Source of the DNA: Aquarana catesbeiana
Taxonomy: Eukaryota > Chordata > Amphibia > Anura > Ranidae
Assembly: GCF_042186555.1 (NCBI RefSeq)
Contig: NC_133329.1
Span: 69,918,726-69,982,725 of the forward strand
Length of the DNA: 64,000 nucleotides
Direction of reading: 5' to 3'
The notes beneath the pieces were generated by a model. The model did not search any database. It saw only the letters and a list, made by a program, of their open reading frames with translations, and was not told where the DNA came from. Both the position numbers and the translations under genes were made by a program. Of the stretch, positions 1 through 9,726 are shown one piece after another; the first letter of the stretch is position 1, and each line of letters opens with the position of its first letter.

Positions 1-299
1 GCTGGGTTATAGTAACCTGACCTTCATGTAAATTGAGAAATATGTTTTTTGACTTTTGTTTAACTTAAACACATTGCTAATAGCACTAGGTATGTGTTTA
101 TAGTTCAAATATTAATAGTTGCACTGTTTAGCACTAAAAACAGTAATTTTAGGTACTTTTTTTGCAGTGCCAGTAAAAAATGTGGATCTGCCAGTAAATT
201 TCATGTTTCTTTTTGCCAGTAAAAAATTGGCACCGTTTGTAAATTTTGATGTTCTGCCAGTAAATTTCACTTCGGGGGTTGGCAACACTGCTGTACATC
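1..299. other. AT-rich non-coding sequence with repeated gccagtaaa motif
   Basis: No gene is recognised. The motif gccagtaaa recurs several times between about 168 and 270, in variants such as gccagtaaaaaat and gccagtaaatttc. This looks like a degenerate short tandem or dispersed repeat. The short open frames on both strands here have no recognisable domain. Confidence 0.4.
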
Positions 300-620
300 G
301 TACGGGCAGGCAGTTTAACACTGACAGGAAGAATAAATGAACTACCATAGCGCTCAACAGTGCCATGGTAGTTAATTGAGAACTACAAGCCGACAGCTGT
401 GAAAGTTGTCGGTACTCGTAGTTCATTCATTCACAGAACTCTGTGAATGAATGACATGGGCGTGTAGGCAGAGCTACGCACGGTCGCGATCTTTTTAAAA
501 AGTGACAGCTGGTATGGGGAACTTCTCCCCGTACTGCTGTCACACAGAGGGCTTAAATTGCAGAGCAGCTGCAGGAGCTGCAACATTTTACATGTTCCAC
601 CCTAAATGTAACATGTTCGT
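300..620 (+). repeat. Dispersed repeat, copy 1 (second copy near 39335-39665)
   Basis: This stretch matches 39335-39665 in the same orientation. Both share ggcaggcagttt, the phrase gaactacca...gctcaacag, gagaactacaagcc, and a short palindrome around attcattcacagaac...gtgaatgaatgac. Both end near acatgtta/taacatgtt with 'accctaaat'. It has no coding capacity, and neither boundaries nor a target duplication could be fixed. It is probably a non-autonomous DNA element, of unknown class. Confidence 0.6.
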
Positions 621-1798
621 GATGGGGAGCTTATCCTTTACAGGCATTCGGCTGCTATGTGGAGTGGCTTGGCAGAGCTATGCCAGCTCTGTCTGACCCA
701 TAGTGAACTGCAGTGAGTTGATTTTACTTGGGATGTCACCACACCCCAATATAAACATAACATGGAAGTGCTGTGTTTACTTTGGCTTTCACAGAGCACC
801 CCTATGGAGCACTCTGAAAAAGCATCATAAGCCCAGGAGTCAGTGGTTCCAGTGCTTACCCCAACCGGGGCCTGCAAGAAATCCCAAATGGCACTGGGGC
901 AAACAAACAAAAAGATAAGTAGGCTTAAAACAAGGGGCAGAGTTTTTTAGGTAGTAGGGAAGGGCATAGAGGTGGCCACACATCTGCTTTTCTTGTCACA
1001 TAATAACCATGCTATACAGCCACAGCACATGCAAGAGGTAGTAGAGTGGCTGAAGCTGTTAATGGTGAGGTGGCAGAGTGTCTATGGGTGATACCGGCTG
1101 GAGGGGAGGAAAGTTCAGAACACCAGAGAGGGAGAATGTTGTCCAGTGGCAGGGGCACCTTCCAGAAAACTAGAGGGGATCATCCAAATCCACTTGGCAG
1201 CACTGCCCCACAAGTACAGGCCACTACTATCCCCAAGGCCAGTCCACAGAATTCTCAAGACAACATGAATTGTAGGCCATGTGTAATTTATCTGCTTCCA
1301 ACAGTACAGTTCTGGTCTGCAGCCTCTGCTCACAGCATATAAGCCATGGGGAAAAAATCCCGCCATTTGGGTACTTCGTGCTTGAGCAAACATTTGACTT
1401 GGTGGAAGCTGCACCTAATAAAGACATGTTTTAGCAAAAAGGCCAACACGCATCTTCCTCATTCCTCAGTTTCTACATATCTCCCTCCACAACATTCTTT
1501 TGCTGCATCTGCTGCAACATGTGCGCCATCCAATGAAAAGTCTATGAAGGGGTTTCAGAAGCTTACCATACTTCACGTCAAGTGAGGAAGAGGGCCATTG
1601 GGCCACGCTGAGAACAGTAGAGTAGAGGCTGAAACCTTACCAGCATTGTGTAACACCGACCTCAATGTCTCCGGCAACATATTTGTCACAACAGGGTCTT
1701 ATATCTTTGCACAGTAGTACTCGATTACATGTATGTGATTGTATACAGAATGTGTATTATCCACACAAATGTTCTTTGCTTATTTACTTCTCATTCAG
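621..1798. other. Intronic or upstream sequence, no gene recognised
   Basis: Only short open frames without recognisable domains are present. The leader (signal peptide) exon expected upstream of the V exon was looked for and not identified. The stretch ends with a pyrimidine-rich tract and the AG acceptor of the V exon at 1797-1798. Confidence 0.4.
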
Positions 1799-2128
1799 GT
1801 GCTGCTCTAAAAATAACGGGACCTTCAACACACAGAGTCATGCTGGGATCCGATGCTCAAATTCCCTGCAAGTTTACAGCAGATAAACTTCCTGTGGATC
1901 CCAAATATTTTGCAGTTATTTGGTATTATGGATTACAGAGTATCCTAAGCTATGATAACACAGTGATGACAACTAATCCTAGATATTCAATTAATATACA
2001 TCAAGCTTTAAATGGCATTGCTGATCTGATTATATCAAACACATCGATATCAGACAGTGGAGTCTACACATGTTCAGTGACTGACAGTCCTGTCCGAATG
2101 GAGAAAGAGGTGACATTAAGCATTCAAG
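1799..2128 (+). CDS. IgV-domain exon of an immunoglobulin-superfamily receptor or ligand gene
   Basis: A 330-bp exon encodes one V-set immunoglobulin domain. The acceptor AG is at 1797-1798 and the donor GT at 2129-2130 (CAAG|GTATTG); both junctions are phase 1, as is usual for Ig-domain exons. Visible hallmarks are the B-strand cysteine (IPCKF), the C-strand tryptophan (VIWYYG), a DNTVMTTNPRYS-type C'-D stretch, and DSGVYTC carrying the F-strand cysteine. The reading frame stays open into flanking intron on both sides, but the domain stops at the splice sites. Together with the C1 exons at 49348 and 61318, on the same strand and phase, it suggests a V-C1-C1 cell-surface protein of the B7-H6/NCR3LG1, SIRP or tapasin-like type. 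That family placement is inference. The leader exon is not seen. Confidence 0.8.
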
Positions 2129-2257
2129 GTATTGAAATTTAGATTTGATTTATCATTACAGGATCTTTTCCGCTGTTCTACGTAAAATGTTTTAGGCCTT
2201 TTCTTCCTTACTTCTACATCGGCAACAACCTAAAAAAAAGTCTATCCTTGTAATGTA

Positions 2258-2500
2258 CAGTATCTCACAAAAGTGAGTACACCCCTCACATTGTTGTAAA
2301 TATTTTATTATATCTTTTCATGTGACAACACTGAAGAAATGACACTTTGCTATAATGTAAAGTAGTGAGTATACAGCTTGTATAACAGTGTACATTTTCT
2401 GTCCCCTCAAAATAACTCAACACACAGCCATTAATGTCTAAACCGCTGGCAACATAAGTGAGTACACCCCTAAGTGAAAATGTCCAAATTGGGCCCAATT
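2258..2500 (+). repeat. Left terminal inverted repeat of the split Tc1 element
   Basis: The stretch reads as the reverse complement, with scattered changes, of 34105-34348. Shared landmarks are gtgagtacacccctcac, gacaacactgaagaaatgacac, ctcaaaataactcaacacac and aagtgaaaatgtccaaa. Each end carries two copies of the gtgagtacacccct motif, one at the tip and one at the inner edge, an arrangement seen in Tc1-like elements with long repeats. Confidence 0.9.
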
Positions 2501-2628
2501 AGCCATTTTCCCTCCCAGTGTCATGTCACTCGTTAGTGTTACAAGGTCTCAGGTGTGAACGGGGAGCTTATGTGTTAAATTTGGTGTTATCACTCTCACT
2601 CTCTCATACTGGCCACTGGAAGTTCAAC

Positions 2629-3159
2629 ATGGCACCTCATGGCAAAGAACTCTCTGAGGATCTGAAAAAAAGAATTGTTGCTCTACATAAAGATGGCCTA
2701 GGCTATAAGAAGATTGCCAAGACCCAGAAATTGAGCTGCAGCATGGTGGCCAAGACCATACAGCGGTTTAACAGGACAGGTTCCACTCAGAACAGGCTTC
2801 ACCATGGTCCACCAAAGAAGTTGAGTGCACGTGCTCAGCGTCATATCCAGAGGTTATCTTTGGGAAATAGACATATGAGTGCTGCCAGCATTGCTGCAGA
2901 GGTTGAAGGGGTGGGGTGTCAGCCTGTCAGTGCTCAGACCATACGCCGCACACTGCATCAAATAGGTTTGCATGGCTGTTGTCCCAGAAGGAAGCCTCTT
3001 CTAAAGATGATGCATAAGAAGGCCCGAAAACAGTCTTCTGAAGACAAACAGACTAAGGACATGGATTACTGGAACCGTGTCCTGTGGTCTGATGAGACCA
3101 AGATAAACTTATTTGGTTCAGATGGTCTCAAGCATGTGAGGTGCCAACTAGGTGAGGAG
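2629..3159 (+). pseudogene. Tc1-like transposase, N-terminal part
   Basis: ATG at 2629 (MAPHGKELSEDLKKRIVALH) begins a Tc1-type transposase. Residues about 1-115 form the paired-like helix-turn-helix DNA-binding region (KIAKTQKLSCSMVAKTIQRF, then the RHIQRLS...AQTIRRTL segment). LWSDETKINLFG carries the first catalytic aspartate of the DDE triad. The open frame extends upstream of 2629, but family resemblance begins at this methionine. At 3160 the gene is cut by a hAT insertion, which adds a TAG stop directly at the junction. The gene resumes in frame at 24378 (YNDKC). It is not functional in this copy. Confidence 0.9.
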
Positions 3160-3375
3160 TAGGGATGTGTGATTAGTTTTATAGGAATCGAACATTCGTA
3201 TGAATTTCCATAAATTCGTACATTCGGGAGGATCCGAAATACGAATTGCTATGTTTCTGAATTTTTTACGAAATACGAAATTTAATTTACGAATTTCGGA
3301 TCCAAATTCCGTTACAACGGAAACGTGACTGGTGTTTTGTTGACCAATCAGAGGTTTTCTTCTGCTGCTGAGTGA
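3160..3375 (+). repeat. Left arm of hAT long inverted repeat (pairs with about 23995-24369)
   Basis: From the tip to about 3375 the sequence is rich in acgaa/ttcgt motifs. It matches the reverse complement of about 23995-24369 imperfectly, including ggaaac-gtgactg and gttgaccaatcagaggttt. The extent of the pairing was judged by eye. Confidence 0.6.
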
Positions 3376-3539
3376 GGGTTGGGAAAATGACTTTTTTTAA
3401 TATGGGAGTGGGAGACTGGTACTGGTAGTCGATAGAAGATTCAGAATTGGGCAAAATAAGAATGTTCGTTAATATCGTTCTACTATTGGCATAATAGTTA
3501 CGATTATTCGTTATGATGAAGTTAAAAACCAAGGAAGTC

Positions 3540-3721
3540 AAGTCAGCACAGCACAGGGATGGTGGGAGCCCCTCATATGGAGCACAGCAGGGGTACAGCC
3601 CCAGGAGGAAGTCAGCACAGCACAGGGATGGTGGGAGCCCCTGATAATGAGCACATGGATGCCATGCACAGCTGCTCCAGTTTTTGCCTGCTCCAGTTTT
3701 TGCCTGCTCCAGTTTTTGCCT
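3540..3721. repeat. Two short tandem repeats inside the hAT element
   Basis: A unit beginning gtcagcacagcacagggatg occurs at about 3541 and again at about 3611. From about 3674 the 16-bp unit ctccagtttttgcctg occurs three times in a row. Open frames reading through these repeats are not treated as genes. Confidence 0.7.
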
Positions 3722-4639
3722 GCTAAATTTTTAAAATAAGGCACTTTCTGTTTTACAATACAAATATTTGTGTACAAAATCAAACAGTGCATGACAGAGG
3801 TTGTGGCTTCCTGAGCCTCCTCCACCTCTACTACAACACTTGGTTCTCCAGGGCTTGGCTGGGAGTAGGACTGGTGTCCTTCTTGGAGGTTCAAATTTGA
3901 TTGGCCGTGAGGTGGACTATGAGTGTCCCTGCTGGCACTGGCTCCTTTTTCTCTGTTCTTTTTCTGTAATAAAGCAAACTAAAATCAATCTAAATAACGC
4001 AGAGATGATAAATAATATGGCATGTACTTCAAATATTTCTGACGTTTTGTATAATATTTGGGATTAGGCTCTAAATTTTGAATTTTTTTTTAGAAGGCAA
4101 GAGTGCAAAATGAAAGACAAAATCGATGAAGTGGACAGTGAGCTGAATTTGAGAATATTTCCACATCAACTCTTTGCCACTACACATTGTTCACTTCTCC
4201 TACATTGGCCAAACTCTTCGCCCTTTTGTAAATATCACTTATTCTGCTTGATTTATATTCAACTGCAGCAATAACAGTTATTTTAGTACAATTTCTGGGC
4301 CTAAGGTCATTTCTCAATGTTTGGTGCAACTTGATTGCACTAAGCCAAGACGTTATCATGCACTTGCGGCAATCTTCGTGATACCTGCCAGCGGTCATCT
4401 TTGTGATAAACGCCGGCGGGGGGTGTTCGACAGTCACCTTGCGAGATAAGTTTTGCCACCGGGTCCCCTCCCCTCTCATGATACTGTCGGGCAGTCGGTC
4501 CATGACGGAGCGCCCGACTTAGCAGAGGGTGGGTGCACTGGGTGACAACAAAATTACTGTCAGTCATTTTGTTGTCCAATAGTGTCAACTGGGTGCAGTC
4601 AGCACCCACTGTACCCCCCTTGTGACGTCAATGCTTGTT
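3722..4639. other. Interior of hAT element, no recognised gene
   Basis: A minus-strand open frame at 4180-4503 (107 codons) has no domain that I recognise. It lies downstream of, and on the same strand as, the Myb-like exon at 5410-5739, so it could be part of a later exon, but nothing proves this. Otherwise AT-rich sequence. Confidence 0.3.
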
Positions 4640-5200
4640 GTTGCAGCAGGTTATATATATTGTACAGATTTGCCACTTTACAGGCAGTTTAAGTGCACCC
4701 ACCCAGGCACGATATTTACTTATTCATTTTTAGGGTTTCACTTTGTGTGATGCAGAAATGACTGCTCCTTTAAAAACGGTATTTTAAAAAAACTTTTTTT
4801 TATCATTGATTCCTGTGCCCCAGGGAAGTACACGGTTCAACATACATTTTTTATGGCAATTAACTTGCATGTAAGCCAAAAGGGGGCACTTGATTTTACA
4901 AGTTCTACCCCCAGACTTTCATTGATTTCGAATTCAAACTTTTTCCATATTCTAATTTTAAAATTCAAAACAAACTCGTGCCTGTTCAGGCCATCATTCA
5001 CTACTGCAATGAGGGAAATTTATCAAAACTGGAACAGACAGAATCTGGAGCATTTGCTCATGAAACCCAAACAGATTATAGCTTTAATTTACAAAGTTAA
5101 ACTGAACAAACTGAAGACAAGAGAAGCTGATTGGTTGCACTGTGCAAAGTATCCAAAATCTGTTTTGCCCATCACACATCACAAACGAAAGTTTATCATT
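4640..5200 (+). repeat. Internal inverted repeat arm of the hAT region (pairs with 18985-19345; relative at 55690-55920)
   Basis: Segments such as gttt(c)actttgtgtgatg, actgctcctttaaaaa, aacttgcatgtaag, gaagctgattggttgc and atcacacatcacaaa reappear in the same order, reverse-complemented, at 18985-19345. The pair is now about 14 kb apart because the LINE and gypsy element lie between. A third relative in plus orientation is at 55690-55920, inside another hAT-like element. This supports a shared, non-coding hAT-family body. Confidence 0.65.
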
Positions 5201-5409
5201 TTTTTTTAAATATAAAACCACATAAGATTGCAAAAAGGAAATAAAACAAACCAGAGGAATCATGTGGATAAGAACAACAGTCATGCATGCGTGAATCCTT
5301 AGCAAAAGTACTACAAATGGCAAACAGCCAATGTCATGATAAAAACAAATCATAAATAAACACATCGGTACACATGTACAAAAATTTGTTGAAAAAATTA
5401 AAGACTTAC

Positions 5410-5739
5410 TTTTTATAATTTCTCGGATTCTTTGGAGCTGATCCTGCTCCCGGGTCCTCAAATCAGAGCATCTTTTTCTGATTTGATCCTTGCTTCTATG
5501 TTTTCCGAATTTGTGGTAAATTTTTTGGATTACTTCCTCTATTATTTCTTCCTTTCTTGAATTTTTATATTTGCATGTTTGCTTGCTGAAATCATAATCT
5601 TTTTTGGAATAGTCGCACCACTTTGACCATCTCCTCCAAGGACATGGCGGTAGATCTTTTACGTTTTTCTGTCAGTGTTTCGACACGCTCCTCCACCTCC
5701 CTCACCCTCTCTGCTTCCACTCGCTTCAATTTCAGACAT
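5410..5739 (-). pseudogene. Myb/SANT-like DNA-binding protein, first exon, frameshifted
   Basis: Read on the minus strand from an ATG at 5739 (MSEIEASGSREGEGG), this degenerate coding stretch contains RSTAMSLEEMVKVV and, after frame changes, WCDYSKKDYDFSKQ, RKEEIIEEVIQK, KFGKHRSKDQIRKRCSDL and QLQRIREIIKS. The spaced tryptophan and basic helices with RKRxSDL resemble the Myb/SANT-like domain proteins carried by PIF/Harbinger transposons and by host MSANTD-type genes. The frame leads into a good splice donor (AAAAA|GTAAGT, plus strand 5404-5409), so this was a spliced gene and not a retrocopy. At least two frameshifts disrupt it. Whether it belonged to the hAT element or to a separate Harbinger-type element is unclear. 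Confidence 0.5.
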
Positions 5740-6107
5740 GTTAGGTGTTTCTGACTTTTTGTAGAATTGTGCTGTTCCTTTTCAAAGTTTCAGCTCTAAC
5801 TCTCTCTCTGCATAAATAACGGCCGTTAAGTCGTCCCAGACGAACTTCTGGTTTCAGCACACTGCACAGGCCTGATTATTGACATATTTTGTGCCTGGAC
5901 GAAATCTGCGATATAAGAAACGAAACAAAGTTTGCTGTAGTCCACTCCTCAAGAAATCGTCAACGTAGGAAGGATATGCAATGTGCAATTTGCATGTGCA
6001 TTTGTGCAATCAATGTTTTGAGTAGCGAAAATCGTTTTATTTAGTTCCATGGACGAACCCTGGTCCATTGAATCAAATATTAATATTAATTACGAATTTC
6101 GCTATTT

Positions 6108-6124
6108 AAAAATCAAAACAGCAA
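6108..6124 (+). repeat. Target-site duplication, 5' side of LINE A
   Basis: The sequence aaaaatcaaaacagcaa precedes the LINE. Its partner aaaaacaaaacagcaa lies at 18693-18708, right after the LINE 3' tail, differing by one base. This brackets LINE A as one insertion event in the hAT element. Confidence 0.75.
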
Positions 6125-6416
6125 TTGCGCGGGGGGGGTGCGTGGCCTGGAGCAGTTCTAAGATGGACGCTTGAACTCTCAGCTCCTGTTCCATGAGGTA
6201 AAGTTAGATGACTACAGCGCACATCCAGCGAACAAAAGATGAGAAACACACGTAGGAGTGCTTCTGCCACCCGACACCGCTCTCCCAGAGACCTGGACAC
6301 TCAGCTAAGCTGCAATATACCGGAGATATTCCGGTTGCAGCGTCAGGGAGACATGCTGCTTAGACAGCCGAAATCAGCTTAGAGACTGGAGCTGCAGCCC
6401 CCCTCCTTCACCCAGA

Positions 6417-7238
6417 ATGCCGATTGACTTAGCAGTAAGTCTAGCCGACCTCCGCACAGTGGCAGCAGACATTAAAAATACATTGTCTGCTGCTATTTCT
6501 GACCTACGGTCAGACATTCAGGCGATGAACCTGAGAATGGAGGAGGTTGAAGAAACTCAAGCTCGGCATGAAGCCTCACTGTGTCAAGTGCAGCAAGTGA
6601 CAGAATCTCATGCCGCCCACCTCAGAGACATAAGCAGGCATATGGATTATCTGGACAATCGTGGAAGACGACACAACTTAAGGGTAAGAGGCCTCCCTGA
6701 ATCAATTGACTCTGCCCAGCTCTCCCGCATGGTCACTACCCTTTTCAATGAGCTTTTAGAAAGATCCCCAGACACCCCTATAGCTATGGAACGCATCCAT
6801 AGTGCGCTACGTCCGAGAGGAAGGGATACTGACACACCCAGGGACATCATTTGCTGCCTGACTGACTTTCTCCTGAAGGAAGAAATCCTCCGCAAAGCTA
6901 GAGGCCGCATACACGTCTTCTTCCAGTGCTCTGACATTAAATTATTCCAAGACTTATCCAGCATAACTTTGCAGAGGAGGAGAGAAGTGAGACCCCTGCG
7001 GGATGAACTAAGGGCCAGAAACATAGTATACCGCTGGAAGTTTCCCTTTTGTCTATCAGCTTCCCACAATGGTCACACTGCAAATCTCAGAGTGCCAGAA
7101 GACCTGGAACATTTCTGTACATCGCTCAACCTCCCACGGGTGGACCTGCCTGACTGGTACAGTGACTTCCACCTTCCTCTACTTCGCAGAGCCACCTCCA
7201 TGGATGGCATCACTGAAGCGGGAAACTTCAGCATCTGA
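6417..7238 (+). CDS. LINE A ORF1 protein (L1-type RNA-binding protein)
   Basis: The 273-residue open frame has the L1 ORF1p layout. Residues about 5-80 are heptad-rich and predicted coiled coil (DIKNTLSAAISDLRSDIQAM, EEVEETQARHEASL). An RRM-like segment follows, beginning YLDNRGRRHNLRVRGLPES, and then a C-terminal basic domain (LQRRREVRPLRDELRARNI). L1 ORF1p trimerises and coats LINE RNA as a chaperone. The frame opens abruptly at MPIDLAVS. A different frame just upstream (MRNTRRSASATRHRSPRD, from about 6240) looks like the true basic N terminus, so the start has probably been displaced by a frameshift. The C terminus (HLPLLRRATSMDG) appears complete. Confidence 0.8.
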   Translation: MPIDLAVSLADLRTVAADIKNTLSAAISDLRSDIQAMNLRMEEVEETQARHEASLCQVQQVTESHAAHLRDISRHMDYLDNRGRRHNLRVRGLPESIDSAQLSRMVTTLFNELLERSPDTPIAMERIHSALRPRGRDTDTPRDIICCLTDFLLKEEILRKARGRIHVFFQCSDIKLFQDLSSITLQRRREVRPLRDELRARNIVYRWKFPFCLSASHNGHTANLRVPEDLEHFCTSLNLPRVDLPDWYSDFHLPLLRRATSMDGITEAGNFSI

Positions 7239-7502
7239 CGCTGCCACACACATCCTCCACTCTCACCATCCCAAGCAGCGGGGATATAGATTGCACACTG
7301 ATTTTTTCACATGAAGTGACCAATATAAACTACCCTAACTACGGTTTAATTGCCCAATGGTGGCCCTGCTGTTGGCTAAAGAAGAAATGTACATGTACTG
7401 TACTGTTCAGGAACATATATGCTCCCTTTCATCCAATAGTCAGGAGGCCAAACATGCCTTCCACCTACCCCACCACTATGCCACCTGGAGATACGCACCC
7501 CC

Positions 7503-8264
7503 TCAAAACATCATCCCCTTGGGGCAGTGCAATTCTAAAAAACTTTTAATTTTGGTTTGGCGTTCCGCAGTGGAGGAAGTTGGTGTGTTAGACTTAGCTA
7601 TATTGTAAAGTTTTGTGTAGAATCTCTCAAATTCCTGGGCTATAGCCGTATTGCTTGTGTGTATTTGACCTGTTGGAGAATGTATCTTATGTATCGTCGT
7701 TTTGGCTCTCTTCGAGTGTAGTGCTTGGGCGAGCAAGTGTCCGCTTTTGTTTCCCAATTCATAAAATAGCTTGTGAGATAGCATGAATTTTTTCCTTACT
7801 GTGAGACTTAGTTCTTCCTGTAATAGTTTGCGTGTGTCTGTGAGATCTTGGAAAAATTTCTGGGCTAAAGTCTGTTTGTGGAGGGCCTCTAATGTCTTAA
7901 GTCTATGGTAAAGGACTGCGAGGTATCATTGCCTTTCTTTTTTAAATGTCGCCACCATTGAGATGAGTTTGCCTCTTATCACACATTTATGTGCTTCCCA
8001 TTGGGTTAGACTGGAGGTCTCTGGTGTGTCGTTTTCTCAAAAGTAGTTATCTAAAAAATTGTTAAGTGTTGAGATTCTGCATTTATCTGTCAGTATAATG
8101 GGGTCGAGTCTCCAGATATTGGTGTACATGATCTTGTCAGGGAAAGTCAAGGTTATCGTAATCGAGTAATGGTCCGAGATGGTCATGGGTTCTATCGTCG
8201 CCTTAGACAAGAGAGGGTATATTTAGGCCTTTGACATTAAGTGAAACTACTTTAAGGGAGACAT
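7503..8264 (-). pseudogene. LINE A ORF2 5' part (endonuclease remnant and linker), inverted
   Basis: The minus-strand ATG at 8264 starts MSPLKVVSLNVKGLNIPSL, the opening of an AP-type endonuclease. Soon after, the frame changes and continues with EPMTISDHYSITI, which holds the SDH motif from the end of the same domain. Most of the endonuclease is therefore deleted. The pre-RT linker follows, ending KLFYELGNKSGHLLAQAL and FERFYTKLYNIAKS. The RT that should follow is on the opposite strand from about 15886. Orientation is opposite to ORF1 and RT of the same LINE. Confidence 0.7.
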
Positions 8265-8718
8265 TTTTTGTTGTAGTTCTGGTGTCTGCTATGATGTCTC
8301 GGGTGTAACTGCACTAGGGGTAGGTCTCCTAGAGGAGGAAACAAGAGAGAGACCAAAAAGGGGGGGGGGGGGTGGTAGTATGAGGGAGGGGTGTGAGGGG
8401 AGGCAATGGGTAAGGAAGGTGGGGGGAGGGAGGGGAGCTTGTGTGTAAGCTGATGGTAAAGGGTGGGAGTGGGGGGTAGGTGAGGAGAGTTGTGGTCTTA
8501 GTTTGACTGGCGGTGATTGGGAACTTTTTCTCTAATGTCTTATAGTGAGTCCCGTAGAGGTCAGTCGGTACTCTCAGAGTCCGCTGTGCGTTAGTGTGGT
8601 TGGGTGAGGTTCCTAGATGGAGTGGTACTCTTGTTCCAGTGAGGTCTTGGTGTTTAGCAAGGCTATCGCTCACTATTAGAGGGCAAATGATCCAGCATAT
8701 TAGCGGATTTGAGCTAAG
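8265..8718 (-). other. LINE A inter-ORF spacer (inverted), low complexity
   Basis: G-rich and GGGGA-rich low-complexity sequence on the plus strand (about 8355-8500), followed by unique sequence up to the gypsy target duplication CTATG at 8719-8723. A proline-rich 114-codon minus frame (8329-8673) is explained by the low complexity. The spacer continues beyond the gypsy element at 14965. Confidence 0.5.
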
Positions 8719-8723
8719 CTATG

Positions 8724-9707
8724 TGTCACGTACCTGGTAGGTTTTGAGCCCGAAGTGCAGAGAAGGACCTCCCTTACAGCTCCCACTCCTGTTCCTCTGG
8801 AATGGAGACAGAAGGCCAGGAGTGAGGAGTGGTATGGGTGCCTGGCAGGATCGACAGTCACCGGAAGTTCAGGAGTGGTGGCACCCTCTGGATCCAGAAG
8901 CTGAAGAGGAAGCTGGAATGCAGAGAGGACCCGGAGCCACAGCAGGTAAGAAAACAGGTAAGTAAGCAGGACTGGAACCAGGAACAAAGCAACAGGTAGT
9001 AGCCTGGAACGCTGGACTGGAACCTGGAACAAGCAGTAGGTAGTAGCCTGGAACGCTGGACTGGAACCTGGAACAAGGCAGCAGGTAGTAGCCTGGAACG
9101 CTGGACTGGAACCTGGAACAAGGCAGCATGTAGTAGACTGGAACCCTGGACTGGAACCTGGAACAAAGCAGCAGGTAGTAGACTGGAATGCTGGACTGGA
9201 ACCAGGAACAAGGCAGCAGGTAGTAGACTGGAACGCTGGACTGAGACCAGGAACAAGGCAGCAGGAAGTAGACTGGAATGCTGGACTGGAACCAGGAACA
9301 AGGCAGCAGGTAGTAGACTGGATACAGGTATCAGACTGAGGGATGGTCAAACAAGCCGGAGGTCGGTATCGGTCGATCAGCAGAGGTACCAGGGACAACA
9401 CAGAGGGATGGTCAGGCAAGCCAAGAGGGTCTGGTGCAGGCGGATAGCAGGATGGTCTAACAGGAAGCCGGGTCAGATAGCAGAGTACACAGGTCAGATC
9501 AGGTTAAGGCACATGGAACGCTGTAGAGCAGACAGCGGGGATAGAGTGTGACAGGCCGGTTTAAAAAGCCCGCCTGGCACTAGTGGGAGTGCGCAGGCAC
9601 GTGCCCATGCGTGACAGCACCCGTGAACGCGCGCGCATGCGCAGTGGAACCCGCGGCCGTGTCCCCCTGCGTCTGGATCGCTGATTACTGGCAGGATCTT
9701 CATGACA
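8724..9707 (-). repeat. Gypsy 3' LTR (left copy)
   Basis: This matches 13964-14959 over its whole length, with small indels and substitutions. In element orientation it begins TGTCATGAAGATCC at 9707 and ends ACGTGACA at 8724. It contains a tandem array of about 45-bp units (about 8965-9325). The TATA-like stretch reads TTTTTAAA here, degraded relative to the right copy. Long minus-strand frames across the array are repeat-derived. Confidence 0.93.
8965..9325 (-). repeat. 45-bp tandem array in left gypsy LTR
   Basis: About eight units share the phrase gactggaacctggaacaagg followed by cagcaggtagtag. The period of 45 bp is measured from ctggaacctg at 9061 to the same string at 9106. Because 45 is a multiple of 3, all frames stay open in parallel, which explains the long spurious ORFs. 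The array lies downstream of the predicted transcription start, so it would be part of the transcript. Confidence 0.9.
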
Positions 9708-9710
9708 TTG

Positions 9711-9726
9711 CCCCCCCCCCCCCCCC
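9711..9726 (-). promoter_or_regulatory. Gypsy polypurine tract
   Basis: A run of 16 C on the plus strand (G on the element strand) with flanking purines directly precedes the 3' LTR, separated by only a few bases. This is the expected primer position for plus-strand DNA synthesis. The homopolymer is also a frameshift-prone site: the pol frame reads through it into the LTR. Confidence 0.85.

Noticed and set aside
6125..7505. LINE A left part as a simple 5' inversion by twin priming
   Set aside because: Twin priming would invert the 5' terminal part including ORF1; here ORF1 is in the same orientation as RT and only the middle is inverted.
8700..9419. 239-codon minus open frame and its overlapping partners (also 13943-14602)
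   Set aside because: They read through the 45-bp tandem array of the gypsy LTR, whose period is a multiple of 3, so several frames stay open at once. The same frames occur in both LTRs. Not a gene.
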